Shown: in pieces, positions 1 through 8,036 of the stretch
Numbering within the stretch: the first letter of the stretch is position 1
Layout of the letters: each line of letters starts with the position of its first letter
Source: an uncultured Prevotella sp.
Lineage (GTDB): Bacteria > Bacteroidota > Bacteroidia > Bacteroidales > Bacteroidaceae
DNA: 36,868 nucleotides
Assembly: GCA_900543585.1 (NCBI GenBank)
Contig: UQRP01000027.1
Span: 1 to 36,868, forward strand
Reading direction: 5' to 3'
Program-made: the position numbers and the translations under genes
The notes under the pieces: model-generated
What the model saw: only the letters and a program-made list of their open reading frames with translations
Databases searched by the model: none
What the model was told of the DNA's origin: nothing

Positions 1-90
1 TATTTCAAATTTAACTGACATGGTCCTGGTCCGGACTTTTTAAAGTGGACTCATGATTGGAAATTAAAGGTTTGCAATTAACAAGTTTAT

Positions 91-1257
91 CTATTGTACT
101 TTAAGTATAGTCACATGCGTAATGGTCGCTCCAGCTCCGGTGATGATCATTCCCGAAGTCATCAGATGGTCGAGGATATCGTCGTTGAGGGGAAGCACCA
201 CATCGTTGCCGTCGAGGGTGTACCATACTGGTTCCTTACTGCCACTGATGTCCGGCCATCCGCTTTTGTTCTCCCTGAAGGAGATCTTGGCTCCGGGCTG
301 CCGGTCCTTGTAGCTGACGACGATGCAGTCTTCGGCCGTGAGATCCTGCATGCGCTCGGCTGTCAGCGTGACATTGGCGCTAAAGTCGGTTGGCAACACC
401 CTCTCTCCATGAAAAAGCTCGTCGGGCTGCAACACATATTCCTTAGGAGCCCGTTGTGCCCGCGAAAGGTCGGGGTCAAGTCCTCCCTGTTGCCGAATGA
501 CGGAGATTTTATCGAGACGGTAGCCCTTGCCACCGACGCGCAGGACGACCCCGTTGTTGTCGGCCATCTGTAAAGCCACGAGCTGCGCCGGATCGTCGAG
601 AGAATAGGTAAGGCCTTCCTTGCCAACGGCCACACCGTCGATGTCAGGACTCAGGGCCTGATAGGTGAAGTTCATCACTTTCATAGCAGCGCCGCTCTCT
701 ACACGGCTGACCTGGAAATGGAGCACGTCACCAAGCTGCAGGCCCTTGAGGAAGTCTTTACGGATGGGTGCTGACACGCTCCAGTCGTCACGCATGATGA
801 CGGAAGGGCCGCGCCACAGCGTCTTCTCGCTGATGGCGGTGGCAGGAATACGCGTCACCTTCTCTATGACATAGTCGTGACCACCGATGGCCAAGCCATT
901 GTCACGAAGGACGGGAAGGATAGAGTCGGTGACTGTAAAGGAGAAGGTACGCCCCACATTGAAATAAGCATATTGCGGAGCTATGGCCTTCCAGTCTTTT
1001 GGATTTTGGAAACAGGCCTGCGCAAAACTTTTGGCTGAGACCGTGTACACCTTGATGATGTCGCCAGACTTCGTATCAGCAAACTGCCCCGGCAGGACGA
1101 CGATATTGTCTTTCCATCCTCCGCCGATGGTCTTGGGGCCGATGAGGAGAACATGCTCGGCCTTCACACTGTCAGCAACCAGCACAGGGGCTGTTGTCTT
1201 ACCCCACAGGCAGGAGAAAAGCAGAACAGAGATGATAATAAGTTTTCTTATACTCAT
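91..1257 (-). CDS. Secreted three-module protein of the mannan/esterase locus, function unknown
   Basis: 388 residues with an N-terminal hydrophobic signal (about residues 1-23; an LFSC stretch at 13-16 could be a weak lipobox). I do not recognise a named family over the full length. The rest reads as three diverged copies of one module, at about residues 36-136, 147-254 and 280-387. Each starts with a short strand ending in a G (LIGPK, LWRGP, LFHGE), passes through a W/F and a GD-type turn, and ends with a pattern like LTD..L..L...GLIITG....I..V.I. The same module occurs twice at the N-terminus of each of the two esterases encoded at 2842-7682. This suggests a beta-sandwich carbohydrate- or surface-binding role, which is inference. 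There is no catalytic signature. It starts 33 bases after the GH26 mannanase gene, so the two are probably co-transcribed. Confidence 0.75.
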   Translation of the reverse strand: MSIRKLIIISVLLFSCLWGKTTAPVLVADSVKAEHVLLIGPKTIGGGWKDNIVVLPGQFADTKSGDIIKVYTVSAKSFAQACFQNPKDWKAIAPQYAYFNVGRTFSFTVTDSILPVLRDNGLAIGGHDYVIEKVTRIPATAISEKTLWRGPSVIMRDDWSVSAPIRKDFLKGLQLGDVLHFQVSRVESGAAMKVMNFTYQALSPDIDGVAVGKEGLTYSLDDPAQLVALQMADNNGVVLRVGGKGYRLDKISVIRQQGGLDPDLSRAQRAPKEYVLQPDELFHGERVLPTDFSANVTLTAERMQDLTAEDCIVVSYKDRQPGAKISFRENKSGWPDISGSKEPVWYTLDGNDVVLPLNDDILDHLMTSGMIITGAGATITHVTILKVQ

Positions 1258-1290
1258 GACGGCTTTTACTTTTGTAGTTTATTAATCATG

Positions 1291-2427
1291 TTATTCAGCT
1301 TGCAGCAAACTTTTCATCTCATCTCTTGTCACAACATAGTCATGGCTGAAGGCATCCTTCCACCAAGCAGCACCGGCAAAGCGATGGTCTGCACCCTTGC
1401 CGTTGTTGTAATCATAGTCGTACCAGGTCATAAACCAGGAAAAATGAGCACCTTTGTCCCAAATTTTGCCAAGAGGAGCAATATCATTGCTGTCGCCATT
1501 GCCGCATTCGGCAAGAGTGATGAGCTTGTGGGGATAGGCAGAGGTGAGGTTTTTGAAGTCTTTCATGGCCGGGTACTGAAGCAGGCCATAGCGGTCCCTG
1601 CCGACGATGTCAACGACATCGTCGCCCGGATACCAGCTCTCGTCGGCGGTCTGTGATGTCCATACCCAAATGAGGTTGTTGAGGTGGTGCACACGTGTGA
1701 AGCGGTCGTACATCAGGCGCCAGAGCTTCTTGAAAGGCTCCGCGCCCTTGGCTCCCCACCAAAACCAGGCCCTGCCTCCGTCAAACTCATAGGTATTACC
1801 AGCGGCCTCGTGGAGGGGACGCCAGATGACGGGGATGCCGGCAGCCTGCAGCTTGCCGAGATAACCAGCTATCTGGTCCATGTCCTTGATGAGCTGCTTA
1901 TAAGTCGACGAGGATGGATTATCAATGTCGTTGAGGTTGATGCTGGTCTCCTTGTCGCCGTTACCGGGCGAGCAGGTATAGTCAGTGCCGTTGTTGGCCA
2001 GAACCTGCCAATGCCACATGCAGCTCACCAGTCCGCCCTCGTTCCACCAGCGCTTTACCGGACTGATGTCAGCGTAGTCTAACCAACCTTTGGCATTGAC
2101 ATCCTTGCTGCTATGAAAGTTGATAAAATCAAAAGCGTTGAGGGCTGGATATTTACCGGTCCAACTTTTGACGTTCTCAGCCTCACGTGTGTTCCAGTCA
2201 ACATTGGCCACAGTACCGGAGATAATATGTGAGCCATAGAGCTGGCAAAGAATGCTGTAGACTTTCTGAGTGGCTGCATCGGCTTGTGGATTACACAGCT
2301 TATCGGGGGAAAAAGTTGTTATCGTGCCAGCATTCTGTCCTAAGCCCGTAGAATCTGTCGGTTGTTCAGCTTTAGAGCAGGAACAGCAGAAAAGCAGAAT
2401 CACGAAGAATGTAATAATCTTATGCAT
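1291..2427 (-). CDS. GH26 endo-beta-1,4-mannanase, lipoprotein
   Basis: 378 residues, the usual size for a single-domain GH26 enzyme. It would cleave internal beta-1,4-mannosidic bonds in mannan, glucomannan or galactomannan by a retaining mechanism. The two GH26 catalytic glutamates are visible: the acid/base E207 in WRPLHEA and the nucleophile E307 in LAECG. The surrounding family residues (MWHWQ near 137, WVWTSQ near 254, YPGDD near 266, WFMTWY near 331) are also present. The N-terminus is a lipoprotein-type signal ending near FCCSCSKA with probable lipidated C17, so the enzyme is probably anchored in a membrane, plausibly at the surface. It has its own TAnnTTTG promoter element and is followed after 33 bases by the 388-residue module protein. 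Its neighbours are acetyl esterases, which fits attack on acetylated mannan. Confidence 0.9.
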   Translation of the reverse strand: MHKIITFFVILLFCCSCSKAEQPTDSTGLGQNAGTITTFSPDKLCNPQADAATQKVYSILCQLYGSHIISGTVANVDWNTREAENVKSWTGKYPALNAFDFINFHSSKDVNAKGWLDYADISPVKRWWNEGGLVSCMWHWQVLANNGTDYTCSPGNGDKETSINLNDIDNPSSSTYKQLIKDMDQIAGYLGKLQAAGIPVIWRPLHEAAGNTYEFDGGRAWFWWGAKGAEPFKKLWRLMYDRFTRVHHLNNLIWVWTSQTADESWYPGDDVVDIVGRDRYGLLQYPAMKDFKNLTSAYPHKLITLAECGNGDSNDIAPLGKIWDKGAHFSWFMTWYDYDYNNGKGADHRFAGAAWWKDAFSHDYVVTRDEMKSLLQAE

Positions 2428-2459
2428 TGATCTTTCAGTGTTGGTTTTTAATCTCGCTG

Positions 2460-2467
2460 CAAAGTTA
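2460..2467 (-). promoter_or_regulatory. Promoter -7 element for the GH26 gene
   Basis: On the minus strand the sequence is TAACTTTG followed by CAG, matching the Bacteroidetes -7 consensus TAnnTTTG. It lies 32 bases upstream of the mannanase start codon. No TTG is seen 20 bases further upstream, so the promoter may need an activator. The esterase operon promoter at 7773-7780 shows the same lack. Confidence 0.55.
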
Positions 2468-2593
2468 GTACTATTTTCATTACCTTTCTTACACTTTCAT
2501 AACTGATTCTGACACTATTCCAGCACTATATATCTAATAGAGACGGGGAGAGCTGCCAATAGTGACAAAACTGCTATATAACGTATAATCAGA

Positions 2594-2631
2594 AAACAAA
2601 GGCGCAGAGGACGGATATTCCCCTGCGCCTT
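2594..2631 (-). terminator. Intrinsic terminator after the esterase operon
   Basis: A 9-base-pair stem (AAGGCGCAG with CTGCGCCTT, plus-strand arms 2599-2607 and 2623-2631) is followed on the minus strand by TTTGTTTTC. It lies about 15 bases after the stop of the 58-residue small gene and closes the esterase-esterase-small-protein unit before the GH26 promoter. Confidence 0.7.
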
Positions 2632-2645
2632 CTATCATGATTATG

Positions 2646-2822
2646 CTACTCCCAAGGGCTGTCTTTGAAGAAAGACTTGGCAGAAGGAGTGTAGTTTGAC
2701 TCTTCTTGCTTCGAGGTGGGCACAGCACTTTCTATGGTTGTGTCGCTGCCCGCCAAGAAGTCAGACTTGCCCTCTATCTTTCTGATTCTGATAGCGGGAT
2801 GGATATATACTTTCTTATTCAT
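2646..2822 (-). CDS. Small 58-residue Bacteroidales protein, unknown function
   Basis: A 58-codon reading frame begins with MNKKVYIHPAIRIRKIEG, continues through FLAGSDTTIE and ends FFKDSPWE. Short proteins with a KK.YI.P...V..IE opening followed by a small L.GS stretch are frequent unannotated genes in Bacteroidales as I know them; this is family recall, not a search result. The start at 2822 was chosen because this pattern begins there. A longer in-frame start at 2885 would overlap the esterase gene and add residues unlike the family. The gene starts 19 bases after the esterase stop and ends about 15 bases before a terminator, so it is the last gene of that transcript. There is no signal peptide or membrane segment. 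Its role is unknown. Confidence 0.55.
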   Translation of the reverse strand: MNKKVYIHPAIRIRKIEGKSDFLAGSDTTIESAVPTSKQEESNYTPSAKSFFKDSPWE

Positions 2823-2841
2823 ATACTTTATACTTGATGAT

Positions 2842-5487
2842 TTAACGTACCATGTATTTTTTACCGTTCTTGATGACAATACCACGATAGCCCTTGCTGC
2901 ATCTCATGCCTTCAAGGTTATAGGCTGGCGCATTTTTGTCGTTACCATTGCTTGTGGCAACAGCCTCTATACCTGTTGCAGTACCAATGGTCAACGCCAA
3001 GGTCTTGGCTGCCGATGGTGTGGTGAGCGCAGTAGCAGGAATATAGGCCAATCCAGGCTTCAGACTCACGTCGCCCAACGACTTAACGAGGTAAGCCGTA
3101 TTTCCTTTAGTACCGAGATAATAGTCTCCGCTAACGGTGGCTGTTGCGTCAGTGATAGCAGTAACCAGGTTGCCACTGAGTGCTTCAGGTGTCTTTGTAG
3201 CTACGGGCAATTGATAGGTTCCCTCAGCGGCCTTGATGAAAAAGCCCGTAGATGCTGGTGCGGCATCGATGGCTGAGCAATAAGCCTTGCCATCAGCAAC
3301 ACTGGTGACCTGGTAGGCTGTCAGACCATCAGTAGCGTTGAGCGTCAGGTCAGCCCAAGGCGACGAATAGGAAGCCCAACCAGCCTTTCCCACACTGACA
3401 GTAGCCGTGAGATATTGCCTGAAGAAACTCATATATCTCGTGCCGAAGTCGTTGGCAGTAGCATGACCGAGAAAGTTGTTGACATAATAGCTCTTGTCAG
3501 CAGCCGGGGTCTTAACGAGAAGATAAGGCGCGATGTTGGTGCGCGTAGGATCCGTGGCATCCTGAAGCGAAAAGTTGCTGATGACAGGGCAAGAGATATA
3601 TGGCGCAAAGTTCTTCACATCATAATATGAGTTGAACTGGTTCATTTGCTCCGTGGTCATATTAAGGTTCTTGGCGGCATCGAGGAACTTGGCACGCGGC
3701 CAGTTGACGATACGCATGCCGTTCTGGAAATCGGCATGCCCGGTGATACCCGGCGCTATGGCACGGAAAGCACCCGAGAGAGCAGCGGCGACATAGGTGA
3801 AACATCCTCCCTGCGAGGCTCCCGTGGCAAAGATGTCGGCAGCATCGACCTGCTCAAGACTCTTTACAAAGTCCACAGCACGCACGCAGTCAAGATAAGC
3901 GTTGCGGTAGTAGTGCTTGGCGGTGTCGCCCCAACAGTAGGAATAGAAGTCATAGTTGTACTTGTAGTCACGGCAGAGCATCTGCCCGCGCGTGGAGACA
4001 CGAAACTCCACCCAGTTGTCACCATTGTAGAAAGTGGACTGCTCAGTGAGACTCGACTTGCCGGCATCGGTACCCTGATAATAGATGAGTGCCGGATATT
4101 TGCCTGCTTTCTTGGGTACGGCGAGATAGCCCTTGATTGTCACCGGCTCCTCGCCGGCCACATCGGGTACACTCTGCATCGTGACAAGATAGATGGTGCG
4201 ATTGCCCTTGTTCTTTTTGCCCGTTGCAGAGAGATCGTCATCGCTGACCTCCGTCATCGTGGCCTTCATCGGGATAGTGGCAAGCTGAGCCTTAGCTTTG
4301 TCCCAATAGGTTTTGAAGTCACTCTGCGAATCAGTTGTGGGGTTGGTGCCCTCGAGGTCGTAGGCAATGTTGTAACTGCTGACGGCCGAGCCGTCGTTGA
4401 CAAGTTTGAACGATAGCCGCTGGCCGTTGACGAGCGGCAGCACGCGGTAAACACCGGCGGCAGTGAGCTTGTCGAACGACAGGGTTACGCTCTGAGTAGC
4501 TCCGGCGGCGACAGTCACAGTTTTAGCATAGTGCTGATAGACAGGGCGTGTGGAGGTCGACGCATCCACACGGTCCTCGTAAAGATTAGCCTCAACGGCC
4601 ACCTGCTGCTCCGTGCTTTCGTTGTTCGTCACCGAGAGGGTCATCTGCGGTGTCTCACCACTCTTATACTCCTTGATAGATGTCTTGTCAGGCGTAGCCG
4701 TGACATTGGCTAAAAGCGTGGGATCAACGAGGTCTACGCTGGTGGCTGTATAGCCCACACCACTGACGATAAGGCCATAAGTCTTTAAAGAATCTACGAC
4801 AGCATCGGTGAGCTTATACTCGAAGTAGTTGTCTGTGACGGGATTAACCTGCGTATAGCCATCGAACTCTTTCCATCCGTTGGCGTTAAGCACACGGCCT
4901 ACCGAGGAAAAACCATTCACATTATCGACACTGACTCGCAGATACTGCCCGGCCTTGGCCATGACGAAAGCTTCCTTGCCAATGCTGACCCAGGCGTTCT
5001 TCACAACTTCTGTCCAATCGATGACTTGTGAGCCGCTCCAAATATTGGTGGAAGCGGTGGCCACGACATGACGCAGTGTCACGCGGTTCATCGTGTAATA
5101 AGAGCCTTTAACAGCGAAACCTTCACGCTTGATAACGTTAGCCATGCTGTCGGTGAGTACTACTTTGGCGTCGTAAGGAGCTGTAAGGACGGTAGAGCCT
5201 TCGTATAAGGGTACGCTAGCCATCCCGGGCCATCCTTCGGAAATATAGTTCAGAGCCACTTGTGGCCAATTCCCATCAACTTTTGTGACACTGACGGCCG
5301 TAACATGTATGATGAGTGTATCACCAGCGGCGGCGAATGCGAGGTTATCTTTGCCGATAACCTTGTAGGTTGACCAGCTGTTGTCATAAGTCACATCGTC
5401 GCCGCTATAGAGCGTCACATCAGTGTAGTTGGCAGCCCGCAAGCCGAGGGCTATAAAGAGTAGTAATAACAATAAATATTTCTTCAT
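2842..5487 (-). CDS. Secreted multidomain acetyl xylan esterase-type hydrolase (intact paralogue)
   Basis: 881 residues. Order: signal peptide (1-18), two copies of the locus-specific module (about 25-140 and 148-258), an Ig/CARDB-like beta domain (about 262-375), and an AXE1/CE7-type alpha/beta hydrolase (about 385-695). A further beta region (about 700-845) and a short C-terminal tail with YRGIVIKNGKKY follow. The catalytic triad is readable: S558 in GASQGG, D643 in LQDATDP and H675 in LGHATAND; the CE7-type RGQ is at 500-502. It should remove acetyl groups from plant polysaccharides. With the GH26 enzyme nearby, acetylated mannan or mixed hemicellulose is a likely substrate (inference). 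The C-terminal tail resembles Prevotella sorting-type ends and is nearly identical to that of the next esterase. It lies 36 bases after that esterase's restored stop. Confidence 0.85.
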   Translation of the reverse strand: MKKYLLLLLLFIALGLRAANYTDVTLYSGDDVTYDNSWSTYKVIGKDNLAFAAAGDTLIIHVTAVSVTKVDGNWPQVALNYISEGWPGMASVPLYEGSTVLTAPYDAKVVLTDSMANVIKREGFAVKGSYYTMNRVTLRHVVATASTNIWSGSQVIDWTEVVKNAWVSIGKEAFVMAKAGQYLRVSVDNVNGFSSVGRVLNANGWKEFDGYTQVNPVTDNYFEYKLTDAVVDSLKTYGLIVSGVGYTATSVDLVDPTLLANVTATPDKTSIKEYKSGETPQMTLSVTNNESTEQQVAVEANLYEDRVDASTSTRPVYQHYAKTVTVAAGATQSVTLSFDKLTAAGVYRVLPLVNGQRLSFKLVNDGSAVSSYNIAYDLEGTNPTTDSQSDFKTYWDKAKAQLATIPMKATMTEVSDDDLSATGKKNKGNRTIYLVTMQSVPDVAGEEPVTIKGYLAVPKKAGKYPALIYYQGTDAGKSSLTEQSTFYNGDNWVEFRVSTRGQMLCRDYKYNYDFYSYCWGDTAKHYYRNAYLDCVRAVDFVKSLEQVDAADIFATGASQGGCFTYVAAALSGAFRAIAPGITGHADFQNGMRIVNWPRAKFLDAAKNLNMTTEQMNQFNSYYDVKNFAPYISCPVISNFSLQDATDPTRTNIAPYLLVKTPAADKSYYVNNFLGHATANDFGTRYMSFFRQYLTATVSVGKAGWASYSSPWADLTLNATDGLTAYQVTSVADGKAYCSAIDAAPASTGFFIKAAEGTYQLPVATKTPEALSGNLVTAITDATATVSGDYYLGTKGNTAYLVKSLGDVSLKPGLAYIPATALTTPSAAKTLALTIGTATGIEAVATSNGNDKNAPAYNLEGMRCSKGYRGIVIKNGKKYMVR

Positions 5488-5523
5488 GATAAAAGATAGT
5501 TGTAAAAAGTTCCGTCCAAAGAT

Positions 5524-7682
5524 TTACTTACGTATATATTTCTTTCCATTCTTAATAACTATGCCTTTGTAGGAACCTCCCACACCTTGTCCGAGGAGAT
5601 TGTAGCAGGCACTGTCCCCATTCTGTTTCTTTTCGATAGCGGTAATGCCTGTAGCACTGTTCTTGAGGTGTTTCTTGAAGAAGTCCATATAGATAGTGTA
5701 CCAATTGTCCGGAGTGGCATGCTGGAGCGTTGGGTTGACGATATATATGCCTTCTCGATAGAGCCAAAGTGGTTATAGGGTGCGAAGTTGGTACGCGGTG
5801 GGCAGACGGGATCCTGGAGCCCGATACTTGTGGTGACAGGGCAAGAGACATAAGGCGCAAGGTTCTTGGTGTCGAAATAGGAGAGGAAGACATACATCGA
5901 GTCTTCGGTGATGCCTAAGCTCTGGCGCTGCTGCTCGGCATAGTTAGCAGGCCAGGCACCTACCTTGAAATAGTTGGGGAAATCGCCCATGAACTGTATG
6001 GCCGGTGCGATGGCATTGAGACGTCCGTCACCGAGGGCTGCTCCAGCAATGGTATAGGCACCACCCTGGGAGGCACCGGTCATAAAGATATTCTGTTTCT
6101 GCACCTTGTCGCGTGACTCCATGAAGTCGATAGCGCGCACCACGTCCATGTAAGCGCCCCTATAATAATAGGTGTCTTTGTTGCCGAAGTTGTACTGGAA
6201 CCAGTCACCATAGAAACTATTCTCATCTTTAAAGGGTGCTCGGTTGTTGACGAGCTGCCCGCGGTTGCTCATCGTGAGGATGCACCAGCCCTCATCACCG
6301 TCGGTGGAGGGGATGTAAGGCTCGTAGCCACTATCGTAACCATTCTCCATGATGATGGCGGGATAGGTGCCTTTAGCCTTCGGCTCGGCATAGTAGCCGC
6401 GAATAGTCACAGGCTTGCCGTCTCCGTTGTCAACACTCTTCATCTCAACGAGATAGACGTTCTTATTACCCGTAGAGAGTGAGTCGATGAGTATGAGCTT
6501 ATATTCCGGGCTGACATCCTTGAGGTCGCTCTTAGCCTTCTCCCAGAAATCCTTGAAATCGCTCTGTGCGTCGATGGTGGAAGCGATATGAGTGGGGTCG
6601 TAACCGATATTGAAGTCCTTGAGCAGAGTGTAGTTGCCTTCAACGACCGCATGATAGAACCCCGGCTTAAGCTTGTCGCTGAGGTTGAAGGTCACCGTCT
6701 TGGTCTCTCCGGCTGCAAGGCTGACGTGCTGTCGCAACGTAGCCACATCGGTATAGTTGTCTGTACGCAGAGCCACGCTTACGTCGGTTGCCATCGCGCT
6801 TTCCTCCTGATTGACGAGGTCTACACGCAGGACAGGTGTCTCGCCCTGCTCCCAGCAATGGATGTCGTCACTGTTGACGGTAGCGGTGATGAGCGGAATG
6901 CATTTTGTGTCGACCAGACAGACGCTGTCAAGGGTAAAACCCGCACCATTGACGATACAGCCGTTGGTCTGAAGAGAGGTCAGCGTGGCATCGGCGAGGG
7001 TATATTCAAAATAGGAGGCGGTGAGGTTCTGACCTGTAAAGCCGTTATTGGCGGGCAGTCCGGGCATCTGCTTCCAGTCACCCGTGACGATGTTGCCCTG
7101 CGCGCCGATGGCGAGGCCGGAGAAGTAGAAGCGCAGACGGTTGCCGCTCTTAGCATTGGCAAAGAGTGTGGCATTCATCGGAAGATAATAATTGCCGTCC
7201 TTGACGTTCCAGTCTATCTTCTGCGAGCCGGTCCAGATTGTTGTCAGCGGATTACCCTTAGCGCTGCTCTCCACCTCTTTAATAAGGTAGACGGCATCGG
7301 CAGTGTAGTAACAACCCTTGACGATGAGACCTCCCGACTTCAAATCGGCAAGCATGGCATCAGTAATCTTGAACCGGGCGTCGGCAGGCGCTGAGAAGAT
7401 GCTGACGGCCTCTGAGCCGGAAAGGGTAGCCCACGAACTGTTGTTGAGCATCACCTGATGGTACGTACCTGTGGCATCAAGGCCAGAGACATGGACATCG
7501 ATAACCTGTCCCACCTCGGCATTGGCAAAGACAGAGGCATCAATCTTCACCCACTTCTCCCAGTTGCCCATGGCCTGAGCGCCTGACCATAGTGAGGTTC
7601 TCACTTCTATCGTCTTGGCCGACGTGGTCATCAGAACACACCAAAGCAAGATCAGGACACTTAAGAGTCTATTTGTTTTCAT
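5524..7682 (-). CDS. Secreted acetyl xylan esterase-type hydrolase, frameshifted before the catalytic His
   Basis: Same architecture as the downstream paralogue: signal peptide (1-22), two modules (about 25-137 and 147-258), Ig-like domain (about 265-360) and an AXE1/CE7-type hydrolase from about 364. Ser538 sits in GASQGG and Asp624 in LQDPVCPP. The uninterrupted frame runs out at 5559 after a nonsense tail. If two bases are removed from the AT repeat at 5741-5748, the frame continues as AYIVNPTLQHATPDNW, which aligns with SYYVNNFLGHATAND of the paralogue. It then runs to a C-terminal tail YKGIVIKNGKKYIRK and a TAA at 5524-5526. As written, the catalytic histidine, the end of the fold and the tail are lost. 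This may be a phase-variable switch, a young pseudogene or a consensus error. Coordinates given are for the restored gene. Confidence 0.8.
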
Positions 7683-7772
7683 GATAACGATTAATATAGG
7701 TTTTTCGAATATTCTTGCCGTCCCAACATAGATACAGCATAAATACAGGTATTTTCCCTGTTTTCATGCCTG

Positions 7773-7780
7773 CAAAGTTA
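7773..7780 (-). promoter_or_regulatory. Promoter -7 element for the esterase operon
   Basis: Minus-strand TAACTTTGCAGG matches TAnnTTTG and lies about 90 bases before the esterase start codon. No TTG is present at the usual distance upstream. The flank contains TACTATTTT (7827-7835), also found beside the GH26 promoter (TACTATTTTC, 2469-2478). It might be a shared operator, but this is weak. Confidence 0.5.
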
Positions 7781-7953
7781 CGCCAAAAGACAAGAACTAA
7801 CTACCACAATTTTTGCGGTAATTGATACTATTTTTGCCTTATTAGATTTTTGGTTAAGGGATTTCTCTATTTCATGCGCATCAGAGGGCTAAACAGCTGA
7901 CTTCATGCGATTAAAAAGTTAACAAGATTTTCCCCGGTCAAGGTTCTGGCTCG

Positions 7954-8000
7954 GTCCTAAACAATATTAGGACGGAAATAGTCCGTCCTAACATTGTTTT
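7954..8000 (-). terminator. Long hairpin after the hydrolase gene, with an alternative pairing
   Basis: Arms 7959-7976 and 7982-7999 form an 18-base-pair stem on the minus-strand transcript with one G-U pair and a 5-base loop. It lies about 40 bases after the hydrolase stop and is probably its terminator. The U-rich part (ATTGTTT) is inside the stem and no clean U tract follows. GTCCTAA at 7954-7960 can also pair with TTAGGAC at 7967-7973, competing with the long stem. Confidence 0.5.
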
Positions 8001-8036
8001 CACATATATAATAATAGGTATGAAATTTCTGTCTGC

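Larger units (their letters stand above)
7683..8036. other. 354-base intergenic region
   Basis: No gene is seen here. It holds the leader and -7 element of the esterase operon on its left and a long inverted repeat at 7954-8000 on its right. The remainder (about 7800-7950) is AT-rich with no reading frame of note on either strand. Confidence 0.6.

Noticed and set aside
2823..2885. Longer version of the 58-residue gene starting at 2885
   Set aside because: The extension overlaps the end of the esterase gene and is unlike the small-protein family start.
5552..5893. 113-codon open frame on the minus strand near the end of the frameshifted esterase
   Set aside because: It is in neither the original nor the restored esterase frame and has no recognisable content.
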